A stretch of DNA of 64,000 nt from JAWWOL01 sp963797535 (GTDB taxonomy: Bacteria; Actinomycetota; Actinomycetes; JAWWOL01), in contig CAWCPQ010000001.1 of assembly GCA_963797535.1 (NCBI GenBank), forward strand, positions 2,914,001 to 2,978,000. Direction: 5' to 3'. This document shows, piece after piece, positions 1-8,383 of the stretch; the first letter of the stretch is position 1; every line of letters begins with the position of its first letter. The translations under genes and the position numbers were made by a program. The notes under the pieces are model-generated. The model did no database searches. It worked only from the letters and a program-made list of their open reading frames with translations, and was not told where the DNA came from.

Positions 1-79
1 TCACACCTTCGGCAGGGGCTGCCTCCGCCTGAGCCCCGACCGTCGCGCTTTGTGTCAGCGCCTCGTGATGTGATGAGCG

Positions 80-865
80 GTGCGCATCGCCACCTGGAAC
101 GTCAACTCCGTCACCGCCCGGCTGCCGCGGCTGCTCGACTGGCTCGAGCACACCGCGCCCGACGTCGTGTGCCTGCAGGAGACCAAGGTCGCCGAGGACG
201 CGTTCCCGCGGGCGGAGGTCGAAGCCCTCGGGTACGAGGTGGCTCTGCACGGCAACGGTCGCTGGAACGGCGTCGCCATCGTCTCCAGGGTCGGGCTCAC
301 CGACGTGGCCCGCGGCCTGACCGGCGAGCCGGGCTTTCCCACCGAGGACGTGCACGAGACTCGGGCCATCGGCGCGACCTGCGGCCCGCTGCGGATCTGG
401 TCGGTCTACGTGCCCAACGGGCGCACCCCCGACGACCCCCACTACCCGTACAAGCTGGCCTGGCTCGACGCATTGCGGGTGACGCTCGCGGACGAGGTGG
501 GCGCACCCCGTGCCTTCGCGGTCTGCGGCGACTTCAACGTGGCGCCCACTGACAACGATGTCTGGGACCCGGCCGCCTTTGTCGGGTCGACCCACGTCAC
601 CGAGCCCGAGCGGGCGGCCTTGGCCGCGCTGCGCGAGCTCGGACTTCACGACATTGTTGGTCGGCCGCTGAAATACGACAAACCTTTCACCTATTGGGAC
701 TATCGCGCGGGAATGTTCCACAAGAACCTCGGTATGCGCATCGATCTTGTTTACGCCGACGCGCAGCTGACGGCCGCTGTGACCGATGCCTACATCGACC
801 GCGATGCCCGGAAGGGCACCGGTCCGTCGGACCACGCGCCGCTGGTGGTCGACGCGGACCTGTGA
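80..865 (+). CDS. xthA: Exodeoxyribonuclease III (AP endonuclease family 1)
   Basis: Metal-dependent exonuclease/AP endonuclease of base excision repair, cytoplasmic. The GTG at 80 opens directly on the family's first beta strand (RIATWNVNS), which fixes the start. Visible active-site motifs are WNVNS, LQETK (metal-binding Glu), GDFNVAP, and the C-terminal SDHAPLVV containing the catalytic His. At 261 aa it has normal length for bacterial ExoIII. The unrelated AP endonuclease nfo follows on the same strand after about 300 bp, so base-excision functions are grouped here. A hairpin follows the stop. No truncation is seen. Assignment is by motif and length. Confidence 0.93.
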   Translation: MRIATWNVNSVTARLPRLLDWLEHTAPDVVCLQETKVAEDAFPRAEVEALGYEVALHGNGRWNGVAIVSRVGLTDVARGLTGEPGFPTEDVHETRAIGATCGPLRIWSVYVPNGRTPDDPHYPYKLAWLDALRVTLADEVGAPRAFAVCGDFNVAPTDNDVWDPAAFVGSTHVTEPERAALAALRELGLHDIVGRPLKYDKPFTYWDYRAGMFHKNLGMRIDLVYADAQLTAAVTDAYIDRDARKGTGPSDHAPLVVDADL

Positions 866-883
866 TCCGCGAGCCGGTGGCGA

Positions 884-911
884 GACGGGTCCCCCAGCGG
901 GAGGACCCGTC
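884..911 (+). terminator. Hairpin after xthA
   Basis: A 9-bp stem (GACGGGTCC with GGACCCGTC), with three further G/C pairs inside it, lies 18 bp after the xthA stop. There is no T-run behind it, so it could be a weak or Rho-assisted terminator, or only an mRNA 3' end. Confidence 0.5.
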
Positions 912-1152
912 CACCGACTCCCCGTTGCGTCCACCCGACCCTGACCTTGAAATCCGGTCGGGCGGACCAGCAAGGGCGACATCCCGCGGCTCCGGCCGCC
1001 CCCAGCGCGGCCGGCGGGATGTGTGTTCCCAAACTAAGAGCAGTGGGGGGACAAAAGAAAGGGAGGTGGCCGCTATCGGCCACGTCCGCGGGACTTGGGG
1101 CGCCCCTGCGCTCGGACAACGTTGCAGGACGGAAGCCGTGCCAGCAGCGGTC

Positions 1153-1158
1153 TAGCCT
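1153..1158 (+). promoter_or_regulatory. -10 box TAGCCT, leaderless nfo promoter
   Basis: TAGCCT is followed by exactly 6 nt and then the ATG of nfo, with no Shine-Dalgarno sequence. This is the geometry of actinobacterial leaderless transcripts. The same spacing recurs before three other genes in the window. Confidence 0.6.
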
Positions 1159-1164
1159 GGACCC

Positions 1165-1929
1165 ATGCTGATCGGTGCTCACGTCGACACGGAAGATCCC
1201 CTCGAGGCTGCGCAGGCACGCGACGCCGACGTCGTCCAGATCTTCCTGGCCGACCCGCAGAGCTGGAAACGGCCGCTGCCGCGCGAAGACGCGGCCGACC
1301 TGCTGGCCGGCGATCTCCCGATCTACGTCCACTCGCCCTACGTCATCAACGTCGCCAGCCAGAACAACCGGGTACGGGTGCCGAGCCGCAAGATCATCGA
1401 CCAGCACGCGGAGGCCGCTGCGGCCATCGGCGCACGTGGCCTGATCGTGCACGGTGGTCACGCCGGCGCGAACGACGACCCGGCGGCCGGCTTCGACAGC
1501 TGGCGCAAGACGTTCGAACGGGCCAGCTGGCAGCTGCCGATCCTGATCGAGAACACCGCCGGCGGCGACAACGCCTGCGCCCGCAAGCTCGAGGACATCG
1601 CCCGGCTCTGGGACGCGGTCGGCGATCTCGGTGCCGGCTTCTGCCTCGACACCTGCCACGCCTTCGCGGCGGGGGAAGAGCTGCTCGACATCGTCGACCG
1701 GGTCAAGGCGATCACCGGTCGCATCGACCTGGTGCACCTCAACGACTCCAAGGACCCGTTCGAGTCCGGGCGCGACCGCCACACCAACGTCGGCAGCGGC
1801 ACCATCGACCCCGAGCTGCTGCTGGCCGTCATCCGGGCAGCTGACGCCCCGGTTATCTGTGAGACGCCGGGCGGCGTCGAGGGCCAGAGCGCCGACATCG
1901 CCTACCTGAAAGCACATCTCGGCGGCTAG
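1165..1929 (+). CDS. nfo: Deoxyribonuclease IV (endonuclease IV, AP endonuclease family 2)
   Basis: TIM-barrel AP endonuclease that uses a trinuclear zinc centre and cuts 5' of abasic sites. The protein starts MLIGAHVD and shows the family strand motifs VHSPYVINVAS, IVHGGHAG (His ligand), ILIENTAGG (Glu ligand), FCLDTCHAF (Asp/His ligands), HLNDSK, RHTNVGSG and a terminal ICETPGG (Glu ligand). Its 254 aa is slightly short of the usual 280 but no ligand motif is missing. It starts leaderless behind TAGCCT. It is co-oriented with xthA but has its own promoter. Confidence 0.9.
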   Translation: MLIGAHVDTEDPLEAAQARDADVVQIFLADPQSWKRPLPREDAADLLAGDLPIYVHSPYVINVASQNNRVRVPSRKIIDQHAEAAAAIGARGLIVHGGHAGANDDPAAGFDSWRKTFERASWQLPILIENTAGGDNACARKLEDIARLWDAVGDLGAGFCLDTCHAFAAGEELLDIVDRVKAITGRIDLVHLNDSKDPFESGRDRHTNVGSGTIDPELLLAVIRAADAPVICETPGGVEGQSADIAYLKAHLGG

Positions 1930-1938
1930 CCCGCTCGG

Positions 1939-3090
1939 TCAGCCGACCCAGCCACCGCTGGTGAAGGCGATCACGTACGTCGCCATCAGCGCCGGTGCGA
2001 TCGCCAGATAGACGCGATGCACCCACTGCCGGTTGATCGATGCTCGAGCCAGCAGCAACCACATCGGCCACCACAGCAGCGATGCGCGGCCCACGGAGAG
2101 ATAGAACTGCGACAACGCGAACGACAGCCACTGGACGCCGACGTACACCGTCTCGCCCCAACGCCGGAGCTTGATCAGCACCAGCAACAGCACCAGACCC
2201 ACTGCTACGACGGCAATCTCGATCCCGAAGGCCCAGGCGTACGGGACCGGCTGGCCGGGGTCGCGGGCTGCATCCACTGTCGCCTTGAGCGCATGCCAGG
2301 GCAGGGTCAGGTGCCTCGGCCACGGCGACGCCCCCTGCGCGTGCACCCAGGCGAGCGTGTCGCCGGTGAGCAAGCCGAGGTAACCGAAGTAGAGCCCGGT
2401 GCCGATGAAAGGGCCGAGCAGCCACAAGGCATCCGGCTTCAGCAGAGGTTCACCAGCACGCCGCCGCATCACGAGATACTCGACCAGCAAGGCAATCCCG
2501 AGGAACAGGCCGGTGATGCGGACCGTTGCTGACAACCCAGCGAGCACTCCGGCCGCCCTCCAGTTGCCCTTCCGTGCCGCGAGCCAGGCCGGCAGCGCAA
2601 GCGCCAGGAACAACGTCTCGGAGTAGCCGGCGGCCAGGAAAACCGCGAACGGGGAGACGACGAGGTAGAGGACGGCGCGCTCCGACAGCTGCGCGTTGTT
2701 GGAGCTCTTCTCGTACGAGCCGAGTCCCGCAAGTGCCATCGCAGCAACGGATCCGGAGACCGCGGACACCGTGAGCGCAGCCAACGTCCAGTTGCGGACT
2801 ACCACATGGACGATGCGTACGGCCATCGGGAAGCCGGGCATGAAGGCGACGATGCTGGGCTGCGCGTCGACGGTGCCGCCATAGCCGTGCCGCGCGATCT
2901 GCAGGTAGTAGTCGGCGTCCCAGTGCTGCCAGCGCGCCACCATCGCAGTCCACCCGCGCGGCAGCTCGGCGTTGAGCGTGTGCGCCGAGACGACGGTGAG
3001 CACGACCACCGACAGTCGGCTCAGCCACCAGATCGCCAGTGCCGTGCGGCGATCCGGGCCGAACCGGCTAGACCCGGGCGAGCTCGCCAC
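1939..3090 (-). CDS. PIG-V-like mannosyltransferase, polytopic membrane protein
   Basis: Integral membrane glycosyltransferase of the GPI mannosyltransferase (PIG-V) type, expected to use polyprenyl-phosphate mannose outside the membrane. The 383-aa protein has about 8-10 hydrophobic segments. Family-like motifs are WQHWDADYYLQIARHGY in the first extracytoplasmic loop (Asp pair), AFMPGFP, and AAGYSETLFL. It is the last gene of a minus-strand series (DUF5318, ponA, GT87, this gene), and its start overlaps the GT87 gene end by 23 bp, which suggests translational coupling. The natural acceptor (lipoglycan or mannoprotein) cannot be read from sequence. Confidence 0.75.
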   Translation of the reverse strand: MASSPGSSRFGPDRRTALAIWWLSRLSVVVLTVVSAHTLNAELPRGWTAMVARWQHWDADYYLQIARHGYGGTVDAQPSIVAFMPGFPMAVRIVHVVVRNWTLAALTVSAVSGSVAAMALAGLGSYEKSSNNAQLSERAVLYLVVSPFAVFLAAGYSETLFLALALPAWLAARKGNWRAAGVLAGLSATVRITGLFLGIALLVEYLVMRRRAGEPLLKPDALWLLGPFIGTGLYFGYLGLLTGDTLAWVHAQGASPWPRHLTLPWHALKATVDAARDPGQPVPYAWAFGIEIAVVAVGLVLLLVLIKLRRWGETVYVGVQWLSFALSQFYLSVGRASLLWWPMWLLLARASINRQWVHRVYLAIAPALMATYVIAFTSGGWVG

Positions 3091-4591
3091 TCACCAGCCC
3101 GTCCGACTCGTCGACCGGGTCGATGTCGGAGTCGTCCAGGCCGTCGAGGATGCCGCCGGCCGGGTCGTCCATGCCGGATCGCCGTACGACATCGTGCTCC
3201 GGCCGCAGGATGTCCCGGACCACGATGGCGATCAGGAACATCAGCATGAGGTCGCGCGTCCAGACGGCCGTGTAGAACCACGAGATGCTGATGCCCTGCG
3301 AGTTGTTGGCGCCCTTGTCGTTGTTGATGAAGTAGTAGAACCGGGTCACCACGACGAACAGCTCGGTCAGCTGCCACAGCAGCAGCAGCCGCCAGCGCGG
3401 GATCGCGAGGACGACGATCGGCAGGTACCACAGCGCGTACTGCGGGGAGAAAACCTTGTTGGTCAACAAGAAAACAGTGAGGACGAGGAACAGCACCTGC
3501 GGGATGCGCGGGCGCCGCTTCGCCCGTACGACCAGCAGTGCGATCAGCGAGAGTCCGATCAGCAACGACAGCGCGACCAGCTCGTTGAGCTGATGGGACG
3601 CGCCGGTGGCCGAGGCCAGCACCGATCGCGCGACACCGTCGGACTGCACGTGCTTGGGCAGCACCTTGTCCAGCTGGAACCACAGCGAGTCCCAGTCGGC
3701 AGGCCTGGTCTGGTTGAGGTGCCAGAACTCCATCCAGCTGTGCCGCCACGCCAGCAGGATCGGCACGTTGAGAACGAACCAGACCGCCGCGGCCGAGTAC
3801 AGGACGTGGGACCACTCCCGCATCTTCCGGGAGCGCAGGCACAGCAACAGCAGCACACCCAGCAGGGCCACCGGATAGAGCTTGGTGGAGATGCCCAGCC
3901 CGATGAACACACCGCACCACACTGGCCGGCCACGAGCCCAAGCGAGCATGGCGAAGCCGGTGAAGGCAGCCGCCAGCAAGTCCCAGTTGGTATAGGCGTG
4001 GAACAGCAGCAACGGTGACAGCGCAAAGATGGCGGCGTCCCAGGGCCTTCGCCCGGAGAGCTTGACCGTCGCACCGGCGAGCAGGATCGCGCAGCCGCCG
4101 AGCAGCCCGGCAGTCAGCGTCCAGAACCACTGCGACTGGTACTTGCTCGGCGCCACGTGCGCCAGCAACGACGCGCCCTCCATGGCCCCACCCATGACGA
4201 CGGGGTACTCGACGGCATGGTTCTTGTACGGGATCTTGCCGGAGTCGAGCCCCTCGGCCCAGTACAGGGCGTAGATGTCGGAGTAGCACAGTCGGGTGTA
4301 CTGGTACTCGTGGCTGTAGCCGTGCGTCATGCACGACGCCTTCTGCACCCAGCCGAGCGCGACCGTACCCGCGGTCATCATCGTGACGATGACCATGACG
4401 CTGAACAGCCACCGGTTGACCGCAGCGTGCCGCCCGATCGGACCACCGAGCACGGCGCTGCCGCTCGCGACGAACGGGTCGTCGCGGGTCGGAGCGACCA
4501 TGGAGTCGTAGGTCGGGGGCTCGATCACGCGGGCAGGGGCCTGCGCTGGCCACTCCTCCGGGGGCATGCCGGTACTGGTCATGCCGGGCAT
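3068..4591 (-). CDS. GT87 family polyprenol-phosphate mannosyltransferase
   Basis: Polytopic C-type glycosyltransferase of the GT87/DUF2029 family; characterised members add alpha-1,2 mannose from polyprenyl-phosphomannose onto lipoglycans. The 507-aa protein has a soluble N-terminal tail (about 60 aa), an early extracytoplasmic loop with an acidic stretch (YWAEGLDSG, NHAVEYPVVMGG), roughly ten membrane helices and an acidic C-terminal tail. In Mycobacterium a homologous gene (Rv0051) also follows ponA1, so the context supports the call. It starts 73 bp after ponA and overlaps the PIG-V-like gene. Confidence 0.8.
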   Translation of the reverse strand: MPGMTSTGMPPEEWPAQAPARVIEPPTYDSMVAPTRDDPFVASGSAVLGGPIGRHAAVNRWLFSVMVIVTMMTAGTVALGWVQKASCMTHGYSHEYQYTRLCYSDIYALYWAEGLDSGKIPYKNHAVEYPVVMGGAMEGASLLAHVAPSKYQSQWFWTLTAGLLGGCAILLAGATVKLSGRRPWDAAIFALSPLLLFHAYTNWDLLAAAFTGFAMLAWARGRPVWCGVFIGLGISTKLYPVALLGVLLLLCLRSRKMREWSHVLYSAAAVWFVLNVPILLAWRHSWMEFWHLNQTRPADWDSLWFQLDKVLPKHVQSDGVARSVLASATGASHQLNELVALSLLIGLSLIALLVVRAKRRPRIPQVLFLVLTVFLLTNKVFSPQYALWYLPIVVLAIPRWRLLLLWQLTELFVVVTRFYYFINNDKGANNSQGISISWFYTAVWTRDLMLMFLIAIVVRDILRPEHDVVRRSGMDDPAGGILDGLDDSDIDPVDESDGLVSGELARV

Positions 4592-4664
4592 CCTCCCGCA
4601 TAACCCCCGGTCAGCGGTAAGCAGCCACCGCGAGTCGTACCCGCAATCACTGTCCGGGGCCCGC

Positions 4665-6980
4665 TCATCCGCCGGGCGAGTTGCCGGCAGGGCCGGCTGC
4701 TGGCGTCGTGGTCGGCGCGGCAGGTGTCGTCGTCGGCGCCGCAGGTGTCGTCGTCGGAGCGACCGTTGGCGACGGCGTCGTGGTGGTGGGCGTCGGCGAC
4801 GGTGTCGTCTTGGTGGGCTTCGGCGACGCTGTCGTCTTGGTGGGCGTCGGCGAGGCTGTCGTCGGCGTCGGGCTCGGCGTCGTGGTCGTCGGTGCCGGAG
4901 TGGGTGCGGCGGCCGGCTTCGGGCCGGCGACGTAGGCCGGGGCGGGGAACTGCGTGACCGGCTTGCCGTTCATCGAGTCGGTCATGAACTGCTTGAAGAT
5001 CTCTGCCGGCAGCTGACCGCCGAACAGTCCCTTCTCGAAGCCGGGGATGTCGGTCAGCGGCGCGACCTTGGCGGCGTGGCCGATCCAGACCGAGGTCACC
5101 AGCTGACCGTTGCTCTTGGCCGGTCCGGTGCAGCCGACGAACCACGCGTTGGTGTTGTTCGACGTCGTGCCGGTCTTGCCGGCGACCGGACGGTTGCCGA
5201 GCTGGGCTGCGGTCCCGGTGCCGGTCTTGACCACCTCCTGCATCGCAGAGGTCACGTCGGCAGCGATGCCCGACGTGATCACGGTCTTGGTCGTCTTGGG
5301 CGACGCCGCGTAGATGGTGCGGCCCTTGTTCGACTTGACCGTTCGCACCAGGAACGGCTGTACGGCGCGGCCGCCGTTGCAGAACGTGGCGTAGCCGGTC
5401 GCCTGGTCCTGCGGGTGCACCGGGTAGACACCGAGCGCGATCCGGTCGGAGGTCTGGCCTGCGTCCTCGAGCGGCACGCTTTCCGGGATGCCGGCAATGT
5501 GGGCGATCTTGGCCACCTGCGACGGCCCGACCTTGGTGGCCAGTGGCACGTAGATCGTGTTGACGGACTGCGCCAGCGCCTTGGTCAGCGTGCAGTTGTC
5601 GCACGGCTTGCCGTCGTCGTTGTGCACGGGCTTGCCTGGCGGGTCGGGCAGCACAGCCGGGCCGTTCCACCGCGACAGAATGCCGTCGGTGCCCTGCACC
5701 TCACCGGTCGCGAGGACGTACGGCTTGAACGACGAGCCCGGCTGGAACAGGCCCTGCGTCGCGAGGTTGAGGCAGCCGCCGAGACGCACGGCGCAGCTGC
5801 CGTTGGGGGCCGAGCCTTGGCCGCCGTACATCGCCCGGATCGCACCGTCGCTCGGCTGCATCGCCACCAGCGCGCTCACCGGCGGGTCGTTGGTCTTGAG
5901 GTCCTTGACCAGGTTGTTCAGCTTCTCGTTCTCGGCCTTGATCGCTGCGGCCTGCGCACGCTTGTCGATGGTCGTGACGATGATCGTGCCCTGGGCGAGG
6001 GCGTTCTCGTCGACGCCCTTGGCCGTGAGCTCCTTCTGCACCGCGTCGATGACGAACGCGTTGGGCCCGGTCACCCGCCGCGGGGTGTACTTGATGACGG
6101 TCTTGATCGGGTACGCGGTCGCGTTCTCCTGCGCCTGCGTCATCCACTTCTTCGTGACCATGCCGTCCATGACGTACTTCCAGCGCACCTTCGCCTGCTT
6201 GGGGTGCACCAGCGGGTCGAGGTAGGACGGCCGCTGGATCGACGCGGCCAGGATCGCACCCTGGGCTGGCGTGAGCTTGCTGACGTCCTTGCCGAAGTAG
6301 GCCTTGGACGCTGCTTGGATGCCGCTCGCACCGCGGCCGAAGTAGATCGTGTTGAGGTACTTGAGCAGGACCTCGTCCTTGGACTCGGTCTGGTCGAGCT
6401 TCTCGGCGATGACCACCTCGCGCAGCTTGCGGGACAGCGTGCGCTTCTGGGTGAGGTAGGCGTTCTTCGCGTACTGCTGGGTGATCGTCGAGCCGCCCTG
6501 CACCGAGCCGCCGGTCGCGTCGACGATGACAGCGCGCGCGATGCCGCGCAGGGAGATGCCCGGCTCGTGGTAGAAGTTGCGGTCCTCGGCGGCGAGCACC
6601 GCGTTGCGCACGCTCTGCGGGATCTGGTCCAGCGAGTTCAAGCTCTCCCGGTTGGTGGCACCGATGGTGCCGAGCTGGGAGCCGTCGGAGTACAGAACCC
6701 TGGTCGTCTGCGACGTGGCCACGTCGCTCGGTTTCGGTACCGGCGTCGAGAACCACAGGTAGGCCGCAGCGGCAGCGAACAGCAGGAAACCGCTGAGGCA
6801 GGTGACCCACACCATCCGCCACGTCGGGGTGTAACGGTGCCAGCCCGTACGGACCTTCTTGCCCTTCTTGCCGCTGGCGGGGGGCTTCGCCGGCGGCCTC
6901 GCGGGACCCGAGCCCGAAGGCGGGTTTGTCGCAGGAGGGCGACGGCGAGGCGGTTGCTGCGGCGGCGGAGGGGTGCTCAC
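4665..6980 (-). CDS. ponA: Bifunctional class A penicillin-binding protein (PonA type)
   Basis: Peptidoglycan glycosyltransferase plus DD-transpeptidase anchored in the membrane. The 771-aa order is: Pro/basic cytoplasmic tail, one membrane helix near 53-76, GT51 domain with catalytic Glu132 in AEDRNFY and the GGSTITQQ motif, then a transpeptidase domain with the Ser416-x-x-Lys419 motif (SSFK), an SVN motif and Lys602-Thr-Gly (KTGTTS). The last about 80 residues are a low-complexity Thr/Pro/Ser tail with TTTP and PTPT repeats, probably a wall-spanning stalk. DUF5318 upstream and GT87 downstream repeat the Rv0049-ponA1-Rv0051 order of Mycobacterium. Confidence 0.93.
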   Translation of the reverse strand: MSTPPPPQQPPRRRPPATNPPSGSGPARPPAKPPASGKKGKKVRTGWHRYTPTWRMVWVTCLSGFLLFAAAAAYLWFSTPVPKPSDVATSQTTRVLYSDGSQLGTIGATNRESLNSLDQIPQSVRNAVLAAEDRNFYHEPGISLRGIARAVIVDATGGSVQGGSTITQQYAKNAYLTQKRTLSRKLREVVIAEKLDQTESKDEVLLKYLNTIYFGRGASGIQAASKAYFGKDVSKLTPAQGAILAASIQRPSYLDPLVHPKQAKVRWKYVMDGMVTKKWMTQAQENATAYPIKTVIKYTPRRVTGPNAFVIDAVQKELTAKGVDENALAQGTIIVTTIDKRAQAAAIKAENEKLNNLVKDLKTNDPPVSALVAMQPSDGAIRAMYGGQGSAPNGSCAVRLGGCLNLATQGLFQPGSSFKPYVLATGEVQGTDGILSRWNGPAVLPDPPGKPVHNDDGKPCDNCTLTKALAQSVNTIYVPLATKVGPSQVAKIAHIAGIPESVPLEDAGQTSDRIALGVYPVHPQDQATGYATFCNGGRAVQPFLVRTVKSNKGRTIYAASPKTTKTVITSGIAADVTSAMQEVVKTGTGTAAQLGNRPVAGKTGTTSNNTNAWFVGCTGPAKSNGQLVTSVWIGHAAKVAPLTDIPGFEKGLFGGQLPAEIFKQFMTDSMNGKPVTQFPAPAYVAGPKPAAAPTPAPTTTTPSPTPTTASPTPTKTTASPKPTKTTPSPTPTTTTPSPTVAPTTTPAAPTTTPAAPTTTPAAGPAGNSPGG

Positions 6981-7040
6981 ACGGACCTTCGTGCCCTGAT
7001 CAGCTCGAGTCCGAAACGAAGGGGCACCGCAGGGCCCGGG

Positions 7041-7451
7041 TCACTCCTCCGCAGCCCGGCGTCGGGCTCGGCGTGCGGTTTGCCGCTCACCGGTCCCCAC
7101 AACGTACGAGGTGATCAGGTGGTTCCAGGAGCAATTCCGGCAAACTTCCACCACAAAGACGCCGAGCTCGGCGTAGGACTCCTCCAGCCGGTCGATCTCC
7201 CTGGTCGGCCGCGCCCGTCCGCTGGCCTCGCCCAGCTCGTCGCCGTAGACGTAGGTCACCTGGGTCAGCGGGTGCTGCTTGCAGACCGGGCAGGTGCGCT
7301 CGGTCAGCTCGCCGTGGTGCTTGGCCGCCCGCAGCAGGTAGGGATGAGCGTCGCACGCGTCGAGCGCGGACACCTTCCCGGTGAACAGGCCGGCCAGCGT
7401 CGCCCGCCGAGCGAGCGAGTAGTCGATGACCGAGCGGACGGATCGAGCCAC
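7041..7451 (-). CDS. DUF5318 zinc-ribbon-like protein
   Basis: Conserved actinobacterial protein of unknown function, homologous in context to Rv0049. I chose the GTG at 7451 (VARSVRSVIDYSLARRA) because family members begin at this IDYxLxRR segment; an ATG at 7484 would add 11 residues. Two Cys pairs, CPVC and CRNC, about 50 residues apart suggest one zinc site, and CDAHPYLLRAAKHHG and SWNHLITSYVVG are family-like blocks. It is the first gene of the minus-strand ponA operon, 60 bp upstream of ponA. Confidence 0.78.
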   Translation of the reverse strand: MARSVRSVIDYSLARRATLAGLFTGKVSALDACDAHPYLLRAAKHHGELTERTCPVCKQHPLTQVTYVYGDELGEASGRARPTREIDRLEESYAELGVFVVEVCRNCSWNHLITSYVVGTGERQTARRARRRAAEE

Positions 7452-7659
7452 CAGTCCACCGTACGCCCTGCTCGTGGGCGCCATCGGACTCGCGGTGAGG
7501 TGCCGACGGGCACGGATCGCACCAGTCCCATCGTGCGCGCACGTCCCTATTGACCCCATATGAACCATCCTGCACACCCCGGCGTTTCCCGTCCGGAGCG
7601 ACCCTCCCGCGCTGTTAGCCTCCGCCGCATTCCAGCCCTTCAACGTCGGAGGAACCACC

Positions 7660-8202
7660 ATGCGTCTACGTCACGTCAGCACCCTCACGGCCGCGAGCGT
7701 CGCCTTCGCCGGCACCATGGTCACCGGCATCCAGGCTGCCTCGGCGCACGTCGCCTGCGACAAAGGTGAGTTCCACGACGTCACCAGCCACAGCGACACC
7801 TTCCAACAGGTCGACGCCGTCAAGCTGATCAACAAGGGCGCGACCACGGCGACCCTCAAGGCCGTCGTGGGCGAGTCGCACACCTCGACCAGGTCGTTCT
7901 CCGCCAGCGTCACGGTCGGCGTCGAAGCGAGCTTCTGGGTCTTCGCGAAGGCCAAGGCTGAGGCGACAGCCGGGGTCACGCTGGCCAGCTCCAGCACGAT
8001 GAGCGCGTCGTACGAAGCAGACGTCCCGGTGCCGGCTCACCAGACGTACCAGGTGCTGTTCGGCTTCGACCGCTACAACCAGTACGTCCGGGAGTACCAC
8101 CTGGTCCAGTCCGGCGCCACCAACTGCGCCGTGGTCGTGGACCACGCGGGCTGGGTGCGGGCACCGTTCGAGAAGACCTTCGTGATCAAGAAGGGGGCCT
8201 GA
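7660..8202 (+). CDS. Secreted beta-rich protein, aerolysin-like amphipathic segment
   Basis: 180-aa exported protein with an N-terminal signal peptide ending near ASA-HVACD. A strong GGAGGA ribosome site precedes the ATG. The middle (about residues 65-125) alternates small polar and hydrophobic residues with many Ser/Thr/Ala (for example SFSASVTVGVEAS and AEATAGVTLASSS), the signature of a long amphipathic beta hairpin as in ETX/MTX2/aerolysin-type proteins and in small secreted Streptomyces proteins I recall. Two Cys could form a disulfide. It sits between DUF5318 and padR, where Mycobacterium has no counterpart. The function is unknown and pore formation is only a hypothesis. Confidence 0.7.
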   Translation: MRLRHVSTLTAASVAFAGTMVTGIQAASAHVACDKGEFHDVTSHSDTFQQVDAVKLINKGATTATLKAVVGESHTSTRSFSASVTVGVEASFWVFAKAKAEATAGVTLASSSTMSASYEADVPVPAHQTYQVLFGFDRYNQYVREYHLVQSGATNCAVVVDHAGWVRAPFEKTFVIKKGA

Positions 8203-8335
8203 GCAACCTGCCGACCCAGCCCGACGGTGGCGTCATCTCGTGCGCGCAAGCGCCCGTAGCGACGCCATCCGGCTGTCACGGCAGACGCGTCCCCGACCGT
8301 CCATGTGGCGTTCATGGAAACGCCTGCTATCGTCT

Positions 8336-8358
8336 CGATGTATCGGTTCGATACATCG
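8336..8358. promoter_or_regulatory. PadR-type operator, 23-bp palindrome
   Basis: Two 10-bp arms, CGATGTATCG and CGATACATCG, are perfect inverted repeats around a GTT centre. The site ends 25 bp before the padR ATG. PadR regulators typically bind ATGTAT/ATACAT-type palindromes, so this is the likely autoregulatory operator controlling padR and the coupled ino1. Confidence 0.75.
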
Positions 8359-8383
8359 AACTCACGATTGTGCGGGAGCGCCC

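Larger units (their letters stand above)
866..1164. other. xthA-nfo intergenic region (299 bp)
   Basis: No credible gene is seen. Besides the hairpin at 884-911 there is a second perfect hairpin at 1066-1083 (7-bp stem GTGGCCG/CGGCCAC, loop CTAT). It is preceded on the plus strand by a purine-rich stretch, so on the minus strand the stem is followed by a T-rich run and would look like a terminator for antisense transcription. The nfo promoter lies at its right end. Confidence 0.5.

Noticed and set aside
1066..1083. Riboswitch upstream of nfo
   Set aside because: A single short hairpin without conserved riboswitch sequence, and nfo appears leaderless, so the hairpin lies outside the transcript.
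4566..7553. 995-codon open frame on the plus strand
   Set aside because: It lies opposite ponA and DUF5318 and is almost pure Arg/Gly/Leu/Val low-complexity shadow sequence.
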